Shown here: piece by piece, positions 12,748 to 20,060 of the stretch
Layout of the letters: each line of letters begins with the position of its first letter
Position numbering within the stretch: the first letter of the stretch is position 1
Origin: Blastomussa wellsi
Taxonomy: Eukaryota > Cnidaria > Anthozoa > Scleractinia > Plerogyridae
Assembly (NCBI GenBank): GCA_947652115.1
Contig: OX393561.1
Coordinates: forward strand, 29,512,186-29,576,185
Reading direction: 5' to 3'
Length of the DNA: 64,000 nt
The notes under the pieces: generated by a model
What the model was told of the DNA's origin: nothing
The model's input: the letters and a program-made list of their open reading frames with translations, nothing else
The model's database searches: none
Translations under genes and position numbers: made by a program

Positions 12748-15700
12748 GAAAATGTGCAAATACAATGCAATTTTCTTTCTTTAAACGGCAAAACTAGCCA
12801 ATAAAACGATTAAAACCTACACTATAGCCATTTGGCAATGCTATAGCTAGCATGAATATATAGATTACTTCATAGAAAGTGCGACGTACGGATTTTTATT
12901 CACGAGTTGCAAAAGTTTGGAAAACGAACGAGTGAGCGCAGCGAACGAGTGAGTTTTCCAAAGTTTTGCGACGAGTGAATAATAATCCGTACAAAGCACT
13001 TTCTATGCTGTAATTTGTTTATTATATATAACGAGTACTCAACCATTGTAAACTTAAAGCGATTTCTTCTAGTCTATAATTAAATAGTTAAACGCAGCGC
13101 TACCAGGAAAGCAAAGCTGCAAATGCATTCTGATGGCTTTCCAAGTGAGATCTCTTTTAAATAGAAAAGAAAAATTACGGCAACGACAAGCTATAGTAAA
13201 CAAGAACTTTATTTAAATAGCGGTGTAAAACACACTGTGTTAATACTTTTTAAAAGAAAAGCTTTTGCTATCGCATCGAGAAACGTCGCCATAAGTGAAT
13301 CAACTACTGCGCAGTCTGCGCGCAAATCAACTGGCGAATGTTTGAACAAAAGTTGTGATAGCACAAGGAGTCGGTTCATTAAACAATAATTACGACGTAA
13401 ATCCATATTCAAAAGTGAAATATTTACTTTACCCTGGTGTTCCCAAGAGTGCTTGAATTTTCTTAGAACGTCCACGGCTGCGTTGTATCAAAGCTACAAT
13501 GAAAGTCTTTCATTTCTTGGCTTTCCCTTATCGACATTTAGTTTGCCTTCGCTCCGCCTGGAGAACGATTTTAGCATTTCCATATCATAATTGTGTTTTT
13601 AAGGTTTTGCTTGGCGTGTTTCTGATGGCTTTCCTTTCCATAAAGTTCTCAAAAGTACAAAATTTGTAGCCAAAACATAAACTGTCTTCGAGAGCTTGCA
13701 AACTTGCAGCGGGTTTTTTTTTCACAACCTCGTTGGAAACCATTTGAATTCCCGCGCTCTGATTGGTTAGGTCGTTCTACTCTTGATGCTGATTGGTTAT
13801 ATTTTTCACATGTGAAGAAAGCTATACGCGAAGCTGATTGGACGTATCGCTTTTCTCACATGTGAAAATGTAGCAGATATAGAATTCTATCTGCAAGGTT
13901 TATTACCTAAAATTGTCGCTATATATAATAAAATACTGTAATACATATAAGACACGAACTAAACTGTAAAAGGCATAAGAATATTTTCAGCCTAAACTCG
14001 GCAGAAAAATAAGAATATTCAGCCTCGGCCGGAAAAAAGAATATTCTTATAAAAAAGAAACAGTGTATCAGTCCTGCAACTGCAATAATTACTTTAGGGA
14101 TGTTTAATCTATGATGGTCCGAAGGGATATTTTCTACGATTGACGGTTAAAAAAACACTTTTGTCGGTAAACATTTTAGGTCGTTTGACGGTTGACGGCT
14201 TTGTAACTGTAAAAATGTCAGCGGTGCATCCATACCACACCACTACAATTCTACGTAATGATCTGTGCCACTGCAAGTCTCTTAATTCAGTCTGTATATC
14301 TTACATAAGAACAGAGCGGATCCAGGGTCCAAGCCTGAGTAACAATGAACGATCCTGTCGAAGCGAGAATTTCAGCGTCAAACAAGTAGTAAAAAATTGG
14401 TTACGGAAAGGGGGTCCAGAACCCCCCGGCCCTTCCCCTGGATCCGCCACAGAAGAATAATAAAAAAATACACCTTTGCAGGGACCAGAGGGAGACCGCA
14501 GCGTTGAGCTTTGTCTTAAGAATGTAGAGAAGTTTGTTATGAAGCCGCAGAGAGAAGGGGGAGGTATGTCAAAAAACGTGTAAACCACTTAGATGTAATT
14601 AGAGTATTCCCTGAAAATATTTACCTTTGTTTTCAAGTCTTTCAAGAGGTGGTGTATTTCGTATTACCGTAACTTAGGAAATATCCTTGGGGGAAGGGGG
14701 TACTCTTGAGAGTGAACTATATGGGTAGACTTTGCCCTAATGGGGTGTCTTTTTCAGGCTAGAGGTATATAAATCAAATTAAAATCTGCTGAATGCTAGA
14801 GGTTACTATCCAACATTTTTCAGGTTTACACGACAATTCGGCGAAACCGATTTATATGCCAGGGCAGAGAAAGGGACTATGAACGTCAAGTGCCGTTACA
14901 TGTCAGTGTTGCCCAAGAAAACAACAAGAACCCTTACGGCGCAAAAATGACAACACAATATCACAACAGTGGTGTAACAAAACTCGATCAAAAGCCCACC
15001 ATGCTGGAGTTTCTGTAGCGTTAAGCCGCTAGGAGTAATTCTACTTTCACTGAATAAGATGTAAGTCCATCGCAGGGTTACCCCCTCCCCTCCCCTCCCC
15101 GAGCATTAAATTCGCCAGTACCTATTTATACACCTGGGTGGAAAGTCTATTGCCAAAGAACACAAAGCAGTGCCAAGGCCGATCCGAGGTCTAGCGCACT
15201 AGTAAGAGGAAATAACCATTAGGCCACCGGGTTAAGGCTCTATACATTGTGTTGTTTATAATCAGTGTTATTTTTGAATATAATTTAGGTAATTTAATCC
15301 ACGGGGAAGATCTCCGTCAAACGTTACTAGGCAGCCCTGGAAGCCGTGCACAGTACATACTTATGGATCGCATTCAGCCTGCTTTCATCAACAAAAACCT
15401 TATTGTTCGCCAGGAGTCCATCACGCCTGTTGAAATCATTTCTGAGCTGGGAATTTTTGGGATTTTAATCAGGTAATCAAGATTGAACATTATTATATGG
15501 CCGTGTCTCGCGTGGACTGGAAACTAGCGATTGGCTAAAATCGATATTGACCGCGGTCTAGATTTTCTCATCTAGACCGGCATCTGAGATGAGTTGCATT
15601 TTGGGGTCAGAAAGTTACAAACAAAGCAGGAACACATTGTCCTCTTTTTCTCTAAAAATACTAAATGGAAAAAAAGCTTGACAAGAATATAAAGTAAAGA

Positions 15701-16181
15701 TACGACCAAACTTTTACAAATTTAAGCTCACCTCATCGCCGTTCGAAAAGAGAACGTCAGTGAGAACAGCGAGAAGTTTCCGTTTGGCCATATAATAGAT
15801 AGATAGATAGATAACCGAGCTTAGTCGGTCTGTATGGGAGAATCTTGGCATCGGCAAAAATTCGCGGACAACGGTGTGTTGGTGCCCTTTAACGTCAGAT
15901 TTCGCAATGTTGCTCGCCCACTTTTCGGGAAATAGTTTTTTTGCTAGATGTCACGTGACCTTGAGAGCTTGCGACATTGTCATATGACGTTTTATGAAAG
16001 CGCACAGTTTGGGAAAAAAATTCAGCGATGTAACAATTGCCTTATATGTTCTTCTAGTCGCGGAGATGAAATACTGGTCAACAAAGAGGGCGGTTACCTA
16101 GTCAGGAGCAGACCATGGAACAAGTTGGAAGTTATTAGTTTGCATGGCGAGGGCGCTTATGGAAGCCCGTATTTGCAATAA
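2431..16181 (+). CDS. GSS: Glutathione synthetase, 13 exons
   Basis: Joins glycine to gamma-glutamylcysteine using ATP, the last step of glutathione synthesis, in the cytosol. Exons: 2431-2705, 4851-4926, 5699-5865, 6213-6246, 7344-7420, 7897-7977, 8760-8843, 10756-10825, 11444-11565, 12267-12336, 14482-14563, 15289-15472, 16058-16181. All introns are GT-AG, every junction keeps phase, and the total is 482 codons including the stop (human enzyme 474 residues). Recognisable parts are [13 protein letters not shown] with QTDFNLLV (N-terminal lid), RSDYM with Arg125, VELNTIS with Glu153/Asn155 (metal site), AWELYG, the substrate loop [11 protein letters not shown] (Arg276, Tyr279), [10 protein letters not shown] (Lys373, Glu377, glycine loop) and ISELGIFG. 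The extreme C-terminus is odd: the usual EGGVAAG loop is not recognisable, although SPYL is kept. The first ATG sits just before conserved sequence and after an in-phase AG acceptor-like site. Identification is firm; the last exon is the least certain part. Confidence 0.93.
2982..3013. repeat. Poly-G tract
   Basis: A run of fourteen G, then five G and five G separated by one to three bases, in GSS intron 1. It could form a G-quadruplex on the coding strand; that is inference from base content only. Confidence 0.8.
3179..3358. repeat. Foldback MITE in GSS intron 1
   Basis: The left arm contains GACTGTTCACAGCC and the right arm GGCTGTGAACAGTC, with partly matching flanks (AGAGCAGTT and GAGCAGTTAC). 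It is about 180 bases long and non-coding. Confidence 0.65.
3736..4800. repeat. Dispersed repeat shared with 27185-27665
   Basis: Blocks of this intron match the segment near 27.4 kb in order: AGGTCT.TGCGGTA, GAGTTATTTGCCG, CAGCTTTG.CACG, TGATGTCAC, and TTTTATGACGTCAC. This copy is longer and carries extra inserted sequence, including a small hairpin at 4168-4196 (TGAAAACGTC...GACGTTTTCA). It is probably a non-autonomous transposable element; its class is not known. Confidence 0.55.
5198..5336. repeat. MITE family A, partial copy
   Basis: Starts with GCCATTTCCGAGTTCCGTTT and includes CTGTTTCAAAACGAGTGTAA, like the full copies at 10390 and 12014. The expected right arm is missing or decayed. 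Confidence 0.65.
6756..7236 (+). mobile_element. Hairpin DNA element B, forward copy
   Basis: Lies in GSS intron 4. It opens with a large palindrome (GTCTGTATGGGAGAATCTTG with its complement about 80 bases on), continues through a unique interior (GGACACAATG-like and CAAGCTTTTTTT tracts), and ends with a second hairpin (GGTCTAGATGAGAAATCTAG) and CACGGCCATATAATA. The same sequence occurs reversed at 15488-15847. No transposase reading frame is visible, so it is a non-autonomous element. Confidence 0.75.
7477..7868. mobile_element. piggyBac-like MITE, TTAA target duplication
   Basis: A 392-base element flanked on both sides by TTAA (7473-7476 and 7869-7872). The inverted ends read AGGGACACAGTCACGCCTGA and TCAGGCGTGACATTGTCCCT. 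Exact TTAA duplication is the signature of piggyBac-type cut-and-paste transposition. It fills most of GSS intron 5 and ends 28 bases before exon 6, leaving the pyrimidine tract and acceptor intact. Confidence 0.85.
8170..8192. repeat. Short perfect palindrome
   Basis: TGATGAACA and TGTTCATCA flank a CACG centre in GSS intron 6. No larger element could be delimited around it. Confidence 0.5.
8908..10272 (+). CDS. Reverse transcriptase, C-terminal part (LINE ORF2)
   Basis: Open from the insertion point to a stop before the tail; the endonuclease and the N-terminal part of the reverse transcriptase are absent because of 5' truncation. Motifs in order are [42 protein letters not shown] (catalytic Asp), [14 protein letters not shown], and FADDIAL (catalytic Asp-Asp, about residue 185). 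The tail carries [22 protein letters not shown] and GRPKTTWRR, frequent in animal non-LTR elements whose ORF ends in a basic region. I cannot assign the clade (RTE, CR1 or other) with confidence. The copy has no promoter of its own and is very unlikely to be active. Confidence 0.88.
   Translation, partial: VPKSWSKGLIVKLPKKGNLRECTNWRGITLLPVISKIFGRVLIRRIKNGVDNILRKEQAGFRENRSTIDQIFTLRNILEQVNEWNATLYTHFIDFEKAFDSIHRESLWNIMSMYGIPEEMINLVKAMYNNFECAVLEEGETTEWFQIQSGVKQGCTMSGFLFLLSIDWVMSRTTEGRKTGIRWKFTTVLEDLDFADDIALLSSRYVDIKDKTGSLVDEAARVGLKINARKSKVMRINAKNDQRIKVNDEQVDDVDEFMYLGALLDKEGGATKDIQQRLSKGRQTFYRLRRIWDCSEISRKTKVQLFKTIVRGVLMYGCEAWKLTKKEAKKMDAFQYKCMKRILKIRWPQTISHQEIEENTGVNRVSDEIRRRRWNWIGHIMRKNKEEHCVTALEWRPEGKRKPGRPKTTWRRMVEEERRLAGWETWASVRAKAVDRCQWRDSVKALCALWHQEK
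8908..10289 (+). mobile_element. 5'-truncated LINE (non-LTR retrotransposon)
   Basis: Both sides carry the same 11 bases, ATATAGGTCTA (8897-8907 and 10290-10300), a target-site duplication. The inserted sequence begins inside a reverse transcriptase reading frame and ends with a TGA/ATG trinucleotide run (10270-10289), the usual 3' tail of several LINE clades. It lies in GSS intron 7, in the same orientation as the gene, 64 bases after the donor of exon 7. The intact frame and perfect duplication point to a recent insertion. Confidence 0.92.
10390..10564. repeat. MITE family A, complete foldback
   Basis: A 175-base element in GSS intron 7. The arms are near-perfect inverted repeats: CAATTGGCCATTTCCGAGTT against AACTCGGAAATGGCCTATTG, then TCAAAACGAG against CTCGTTTTGA, and CATATGAAAATG against CATTTTCATATG. 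It has no coding capacity. Confidence 0.85.
11151..11291. repeat. Foldback MITE (GGTGCATTCCATTGGGAAATC)
   Basis: The left arm GCATTCCATTGGGAAATCCG and the right arm CGAAATCCGTATTCCCAATC with GAATGC are inverted copies. The middle holds GAT/ATC-rich sequence and a T tract. It lies in GSS intron 8. Confidence 0.7.
12014..12190. repeat. MITE family A, third copy
   Basis: Left arm GGCCATTTCCGAGTTGCCTT with CTGTTTCAAAACGAG; right arm CTCGTCTTGAAACTG and AGTAGCCTATTG. More diverged than the 10390 copy. It lies in GSS intron 9. Confidence 0.75.
12623..14067. mobile_element. 1.4-kb TIR DNA element in GSS intron 10
   Basis: The ends are inverted: TACACTCTTTCTTTTTTATA and TATAAAAAAGAAACAGTGTA, and the match continues through AAGAATAT. 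Iterated AAGAATAT motifs and 'AGCCTCGGCC'-like words sit near both ends. No transposase frame is visible. A 137-base foldback (12871-13007) and an internal pair of TATATATAATAAA sequences suggest nested insertions. No clear target-site duplication. Confidence 0.65.
12871..13007. repeat. Nested foldback (CATAGAAAGTGC)
   Basis: Inverted arms CATAGAAAGTGC and GCACTTTCTATG with CGTACGGAT against ATCCGTAC; the centre repeats ACGAACGAGTGAGCGCAGCG and its complement-like partner. Confidence 0.75.
14315..14448. repeat. Foldback MITE (GCGGATCCAGGG)
   Basis: GAGCGGATCCAGGG and CCCTGGATCCGCC are inverted ends 134 bases apart, just upstream of GSS exon 11. The ends resemble those of hAT-type non-autonomous elements. 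Confidence 0.6.
15488..15847 (-). mobile_element. Hairpin DNA element B, reverse copy
   Basis: The reverse complement of 6756-7236, with a shorter interior, in GSS intron 12. Shared stretches include GGCCGTGTCTC, GACCGCGGTCTAGATT, AACACATTGTC and GTCTGTATGGGAGAATCTTG. A GATA microsatellite (15795-15813) marks the place where the hairpin end meets the body. Confidence 0.75.
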
Positions 16182-16455
16182 GCAAACAGTTTTTGTTGTA
16201 GATTTTACTACGGCCAGATCCCATACCTTGTAGCTTTAGAGTCTTAATGTTAACGTTCCACATTTTCTTTTTGCACCGGTATGAGGTTTACATGTTGATA
16301 TTTGAAAAAATTATATGGGAGTAATTCAGTACGAGAAATTTTACAGGCAGTGAGGTTAACTGAGGTGTGAGCACGTCTTTAAAGAGTTATAACTTCAAGA
16401 GGATTTTGCCCAATCTTCGTCAAGTTTGGAGGGGACGTAAATTAACATATGACCG

Positions 16456-16461
16456 AATAAA
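16456..16461 (+). terminator. Candidate GSS poly(A) signal
   Basis: AATAAA lies 275 bases after the GSS stop codon, the first clean hexamer downstream. Confidence 0.45.
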
Positions 16462-17611
16462 AATTCCAAATTCGAATTCCGAAATTCTCAAAATTGTCGT
16501 AGTTATGGCAATTCACGTACCCGATAGAGTTGTTTTTACTATCCTTTTGCAAATTATGTATATCTTTTCGCCATAATCAACTGGAGGAAAACACAGACGG
16601 GGCTTTTAGCGCTTTTGCTCAGTAAAACGCCGTGTTTGAAACAGTCAGGGCGACCACCGTGTTCTTCGTCGTTGACGCCGACGCCGCCGTCGTCGTATCT
16701 GTTCCTTCTCTCCTCGTGAAGCATGGGCACCGTCCTCCTCTGCGTTCGATGACATTCTTAAAACATGGCCCACGCATTTCCATCGCCTGGTTCTTACTTG
16801 CTCATCGATTGTCCTCGTGCCTGACCTTTCTCAACTCTCTTCATTACTGACCTTCATCGGCTAGTAGACTCAAATGACCCTCAAATGTCTTTGGGTGTAG
16901 CTAACGGCCTACTCTGTGTACGAGCTTCGTTTCTTTGACTCGTACTCGTCATGTCGCCATTCGGCTTCCACCTTGACGTTGTCGTTAAAAGTCCAGCAGT
17001 TTGTTTGCCTGTTGCGGTTTTCAGGCAGGGAATATTTTGTCCAAATTTGTTTGTGCAAGGTTCGTAATCAACAACAAGAAACTTGAACAACCAACGTGGC
17101 TAGTGGATTTCCAAGAAAAAGTTATTTTTTAATGAGCAGCCTGAAGGCTTTGAAAACGTCTTTAACATATCACACACAGTGTGATAACATTTTATGGAAT
17201 TAAACTAGGTTACATGTGTTTTTAATTCTACAACTCCAAAATACAAAGGATAAGGAATGTTTTTACACACTGCGTTACTATTATTTAAACTCAAGTTAAT
17301 CAAATGTTATGAGTGTCCATTTACTTACACCGATGGGCTATTAGCTAGATAACAATGCGAACATTTGTTAGACATACGCTATCAATGAGAAATAGCATAA
17401 TTAACACACTATCTATCAAAAAGTCTAGAAGCTAAATTATTCGTCCCGAAACATGTTTTGGTAAGTTTCTACTTTAACTTATTGCTTATATACGAATATC
17501 CCTCTATGAATACATTAATAAACTTTTAATAAACATTTTCGCACGAACTGACTGCCATTTTAAATTGGGGAAACATCATCAGTTCCGGAATGCAACGTCA
17601 AATATTGATCT
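16462..17611. other. Intergenic, no gene seen
   Basis: Open frames here are short and lack recognisable motifs. A GACGCCGACGCCGCCGTCGT patch near 16675 is locally GC-rich. The rest is AT-rich unique-looking sequence. Confidence 0.4.
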
Positions 17612-17758
17612 GGCCCCGGTTGTTCAAAGGGTGGATAACGCTATCCACCGGATAAATCGCTATCCAGTGGATAAATGTTGGCAGAACAAACCACGCTATC
17701 TACTGGATAGTGATTTATCCGGTGGATAGCGCTATCCACTCTTTGAACAACCGGGGCC
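17612..17758. repeat. Foldback MITE (GGCCCCGGTTGTTCAAAG)
   Basis: 147 bases, almost wholly self-complementary: GGCCCCGGTTGTTCAAAG against CTTTGAACAACCGGGGCC, with internal GGATAGC/GCTATCC repeats. This type of sequence is widespread in marine invertebrates. Confidence 0.88.
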
Positions 17759-17769
17759 TGAGAAATAAT

Positions 17770-18240
17770 CAATAGCTCACTTTCAAAATCGCGTGACATT
17801 TTCGGTTGCCGCGGACTAAAAGTAGTTAAGGCTCGCATTGGAAGGACACAATTCAAAATTGCGGCTTTCGTGGTGAATGAATTTTGCCTTGCGTAGCAGG
17901 TATGCCTTCTCATTATAACTGCTGTGTTCCGCTGCGCAATAACTATTCCAGGAAAAATTCGAGCCTATCGTTTTATCGTATTCCTAAAGATAAATCTCTT
18001 CAAACGGGATAAATAAGATTAATCCGCAAAAAACATTGAAACTGCAATCGTCTCATACACGAATTTAAAGGAGGAAAGAAAAAGCATCAGGGAATTGCCG
18101 ACAATATTTCCGTGGAGTAAGCCACATTATAAAGCAAGAAAACTGCCTACAAGGAAAGAATTGTCCTTCCAATATGGGCCCGCGATACAACTGGATGTGA
18201 TAAAATGAAAAAACCACGTGATTTTGAAAGTGAGCTATTG
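17770..18240. mobile_element. TIR element carrying a THAP relic
   Basis: Inverted ends CAATAGCTCACTTTCAAAAT and ATTTTGAAAGTGAGCTATTG, 471 bases apart. The interior encodes a decayed THAP-type DNA-binding domain. THAP domains are known in P-element and Kolobok-type transposases, so this is probably a deleted derivative of such an element. Confidence 0.7.
17902..18120 (+). pseudogene. THAP-type zinc finger remnant
   Basis: Reading from the ATG gives MPSHYNCCVPLRNN followed by SFYRIPKD, close to the start of THAP domains (Cys-x-Val-x2-Cys-x-Asn, then SFxxIPKD). An Arg replaces the second metal-binding Cys, and a stop codon follows about 40 codons in, after SLQTG. The next stretch resumes with basic residues in the same frame. 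It cannot bind zinc normally, and it sits within inverted repeats. Confidence 0.6.
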
Positions 18241-18768
18241 CCAGAACACATTCAGTAAAAGATTTGCCGCATTCGTTTTACTGGAAAGCGAGTTATCGCA
18301 TATAACCAAAGTGACAAATTTTTCTCTAAATGCATAAAGTTCTTATATTATTATCTTATATTATTAGGAAGTAATGTACCAAACAGAATACCGGAGACCG
18401 TGTTTCATAGGGATATCTAAACAAGGAGAAGAGTTGAAAATACGACATGCAGCGCATCATTTTTGACGAAATTCTCAATCGAACCATAAGCGAAAACGGA
18501 AAAATAAATCAGAAAAATATATACTAACTAGGATTGGGCATTCAAACCTCCCTCACAGTTCTGATCATCTTTGTTTTAACTTGATGAATTATTAATGTGT
18601 TTGAGAAATGTATAATGCAATTACTTGCTTTGAGTGAAATACTTTTACTAGATGTGTTTAGCAGTGCTTAAAGTGCACCTAAACCCCAGTTCTTTGTCTC
18701 GCCTTTTTACCAAATGTTGACTTTTTATAGCATTTAAAAGTTACGAAAAACCGAGCATCAGTTGTTAC

Positions 18769-18893
18769 ACGACAGAGTCAGAAGTGGTGTGGATCTATTC
18801 CTGGGTTGACGTCACAAACGTTGTAAACATGCATGCAAATCAGTTTGTGACGTCTACCCAGGAATAGACCCACGAGCCTCTGACTCGGTCGTG
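18769..18893. repeat. Foldback MITE (GACAGAGTCAGA)
   Basis: Left arm CGACAGAGTCAGA with CTATTCCTGGGTTGACGTCA; right arm TGACGTCTACCCAGGAATAG with TCTGACTCGGTCG. 125 bases, non-coding. Confidence 0.82.
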
Positions 18894-18934
18894 AACCAAA
18901 TAACATACAGTTTTTCCTAACAAGAGCAAAATGT

Positions 18935-19159
18935 TAGTCTTTCCCGTAAAACCGTGAACACCAGAAATGTTTATGGAATGTTATTGTGTTACAAAGAAAA
19001 TGCCAATCAGGTGTGAGAAAACTAAACCGCAAACAGCAACGGTCATTAGTTTGTGGTTTTGAGGTTTGTTCGCGTGTCCTGAACTTTGCTGTGATTGGTC
19101 ACTACACAATAAACATTCCAGAAATTTTTCTGGTGTTCACGGTTTTACGGGAAAGACTG
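18935..19159. repeat. Foldback MITE (AGTCTTTCCCGTAAAACC)
   Basis: Left arm AGTCTTTCCCGTAAAACCGT with GAACACCAGAAATGTTTATG; right arm CATTCCAGAAA...CTGGTGTTC with ACGGTTTTACGGGAAAGACT. Arms are about 50 bases. Confidence 0.78.
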
Positions 19160-19339
19160 TAAACCAGCGCTGTACAGCACTTGCCTGTCCCAAGTTACAA
19201 ACCTCCAGTCTGATTGTGGACTGGGAAAAAAAATTGAAAAATGTATTCATCTGAAAGGTACCTAATGTAATCATTTCATTAAATAGAAAAAACCAGGGGA
19301 AAGGCAGTTCAACTAGGTTTACTTTTTAGCTGTAAACTA

Positions 19340-19559
19340 AATAGACCTATTCGGCTAACGTGTTTACCTCCTTGTTGCTACCCAATTCAGATCATGTGAT
19401 GATTCATTTGGGAGGTTACAATTGTTTTGTTCGTACATACTTGCATGCAATCAGTTGTGTATAACAATTTGCACAATTGTAACCTCCCAAATAAATCATC
19501 ACAGGACCTGAATTGGGTGGCAACAAGGACGTAAACACGTTAGCCGAATTGGTCTATTA
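19340..19559. repeat. Foldback MITE (AATAGACCTATTCGGCTAAC)
   Basis: 220 bases with arms of about 90: AATAGACCTATTCGGCTAAC against GTTAGCCGAATTGGTCTATT, ACCCAATTCAG against CTGAATTGGGT, and GGGAGGTTACAATTG against CAATTGTAACCTCCC. Confidence 0.88.
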
Positions 19560-19632
19560 TCACACTAAATACAACTTTATCCACACATACACTCATATTT
19601 GTATGTGTGCAAAACAAAGTGTCAACTCTAGA

Positions 19633-19912
19633 CAGGGTTCGTACCCCTTTTCCCAGACAAATTTCCAGGACTTTTCCAGGACTCAAAAATTCACATTAAA
19701 CCATTTTTCTTCCAAGATCCCAATACAAGTTCTCCCAACTATAAGCTTTGCATTTCTTATAAAGTTAGTTCATGAAAATTCATTTCTTGATTTTAACAGA
19801 TTTCCAGGACTTTCCAGGACCTGAAATCTTTTTCCAGCACTTTCCAGTCCTGGAAAATGCCATAATAAAATTCCAGGACTTTTCTGGTTTTCCAGGACCC
19901 GTATGAACCCTG
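19633..19912. mobile_element. hAT-like MITE (CAGGGTTCGTA...)
   Basis: Ends are CAGGGTTCGTACCC and CCGTATGAACCCTG, and both sides are flanked by TCTAGA. CAGGG termini and short duplications are typical of hAT elements. The interior repeats TTCCAGGACTTTTCCAGGAC in both orientations. 280 bases, no transposase. Confidence 0.8.
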
Positions 19913-19947
19913 TCTAGAAGAATGAAAAGGGCCAGAAAACAATTACA

Positions 19948-19953
19948 TTTATT
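19948..19953 (-). terminator. Candidate poly(A) signal of the mucin-like gene
   Basis: AATAAA on the minus strand, about 110 bases after the stop codon at 20061. Confidence 0.45.
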
Positions 19954-20060
19954 GCTTTCAAAAGCAACGGGTATGGGAGCTTGTAATGTTCCTAGACTAA
20001 AGTTACAAAAAGATGATTGCATCACCCTTGATTTCCTCCTTTTAAGGGAAATAGCCATAA

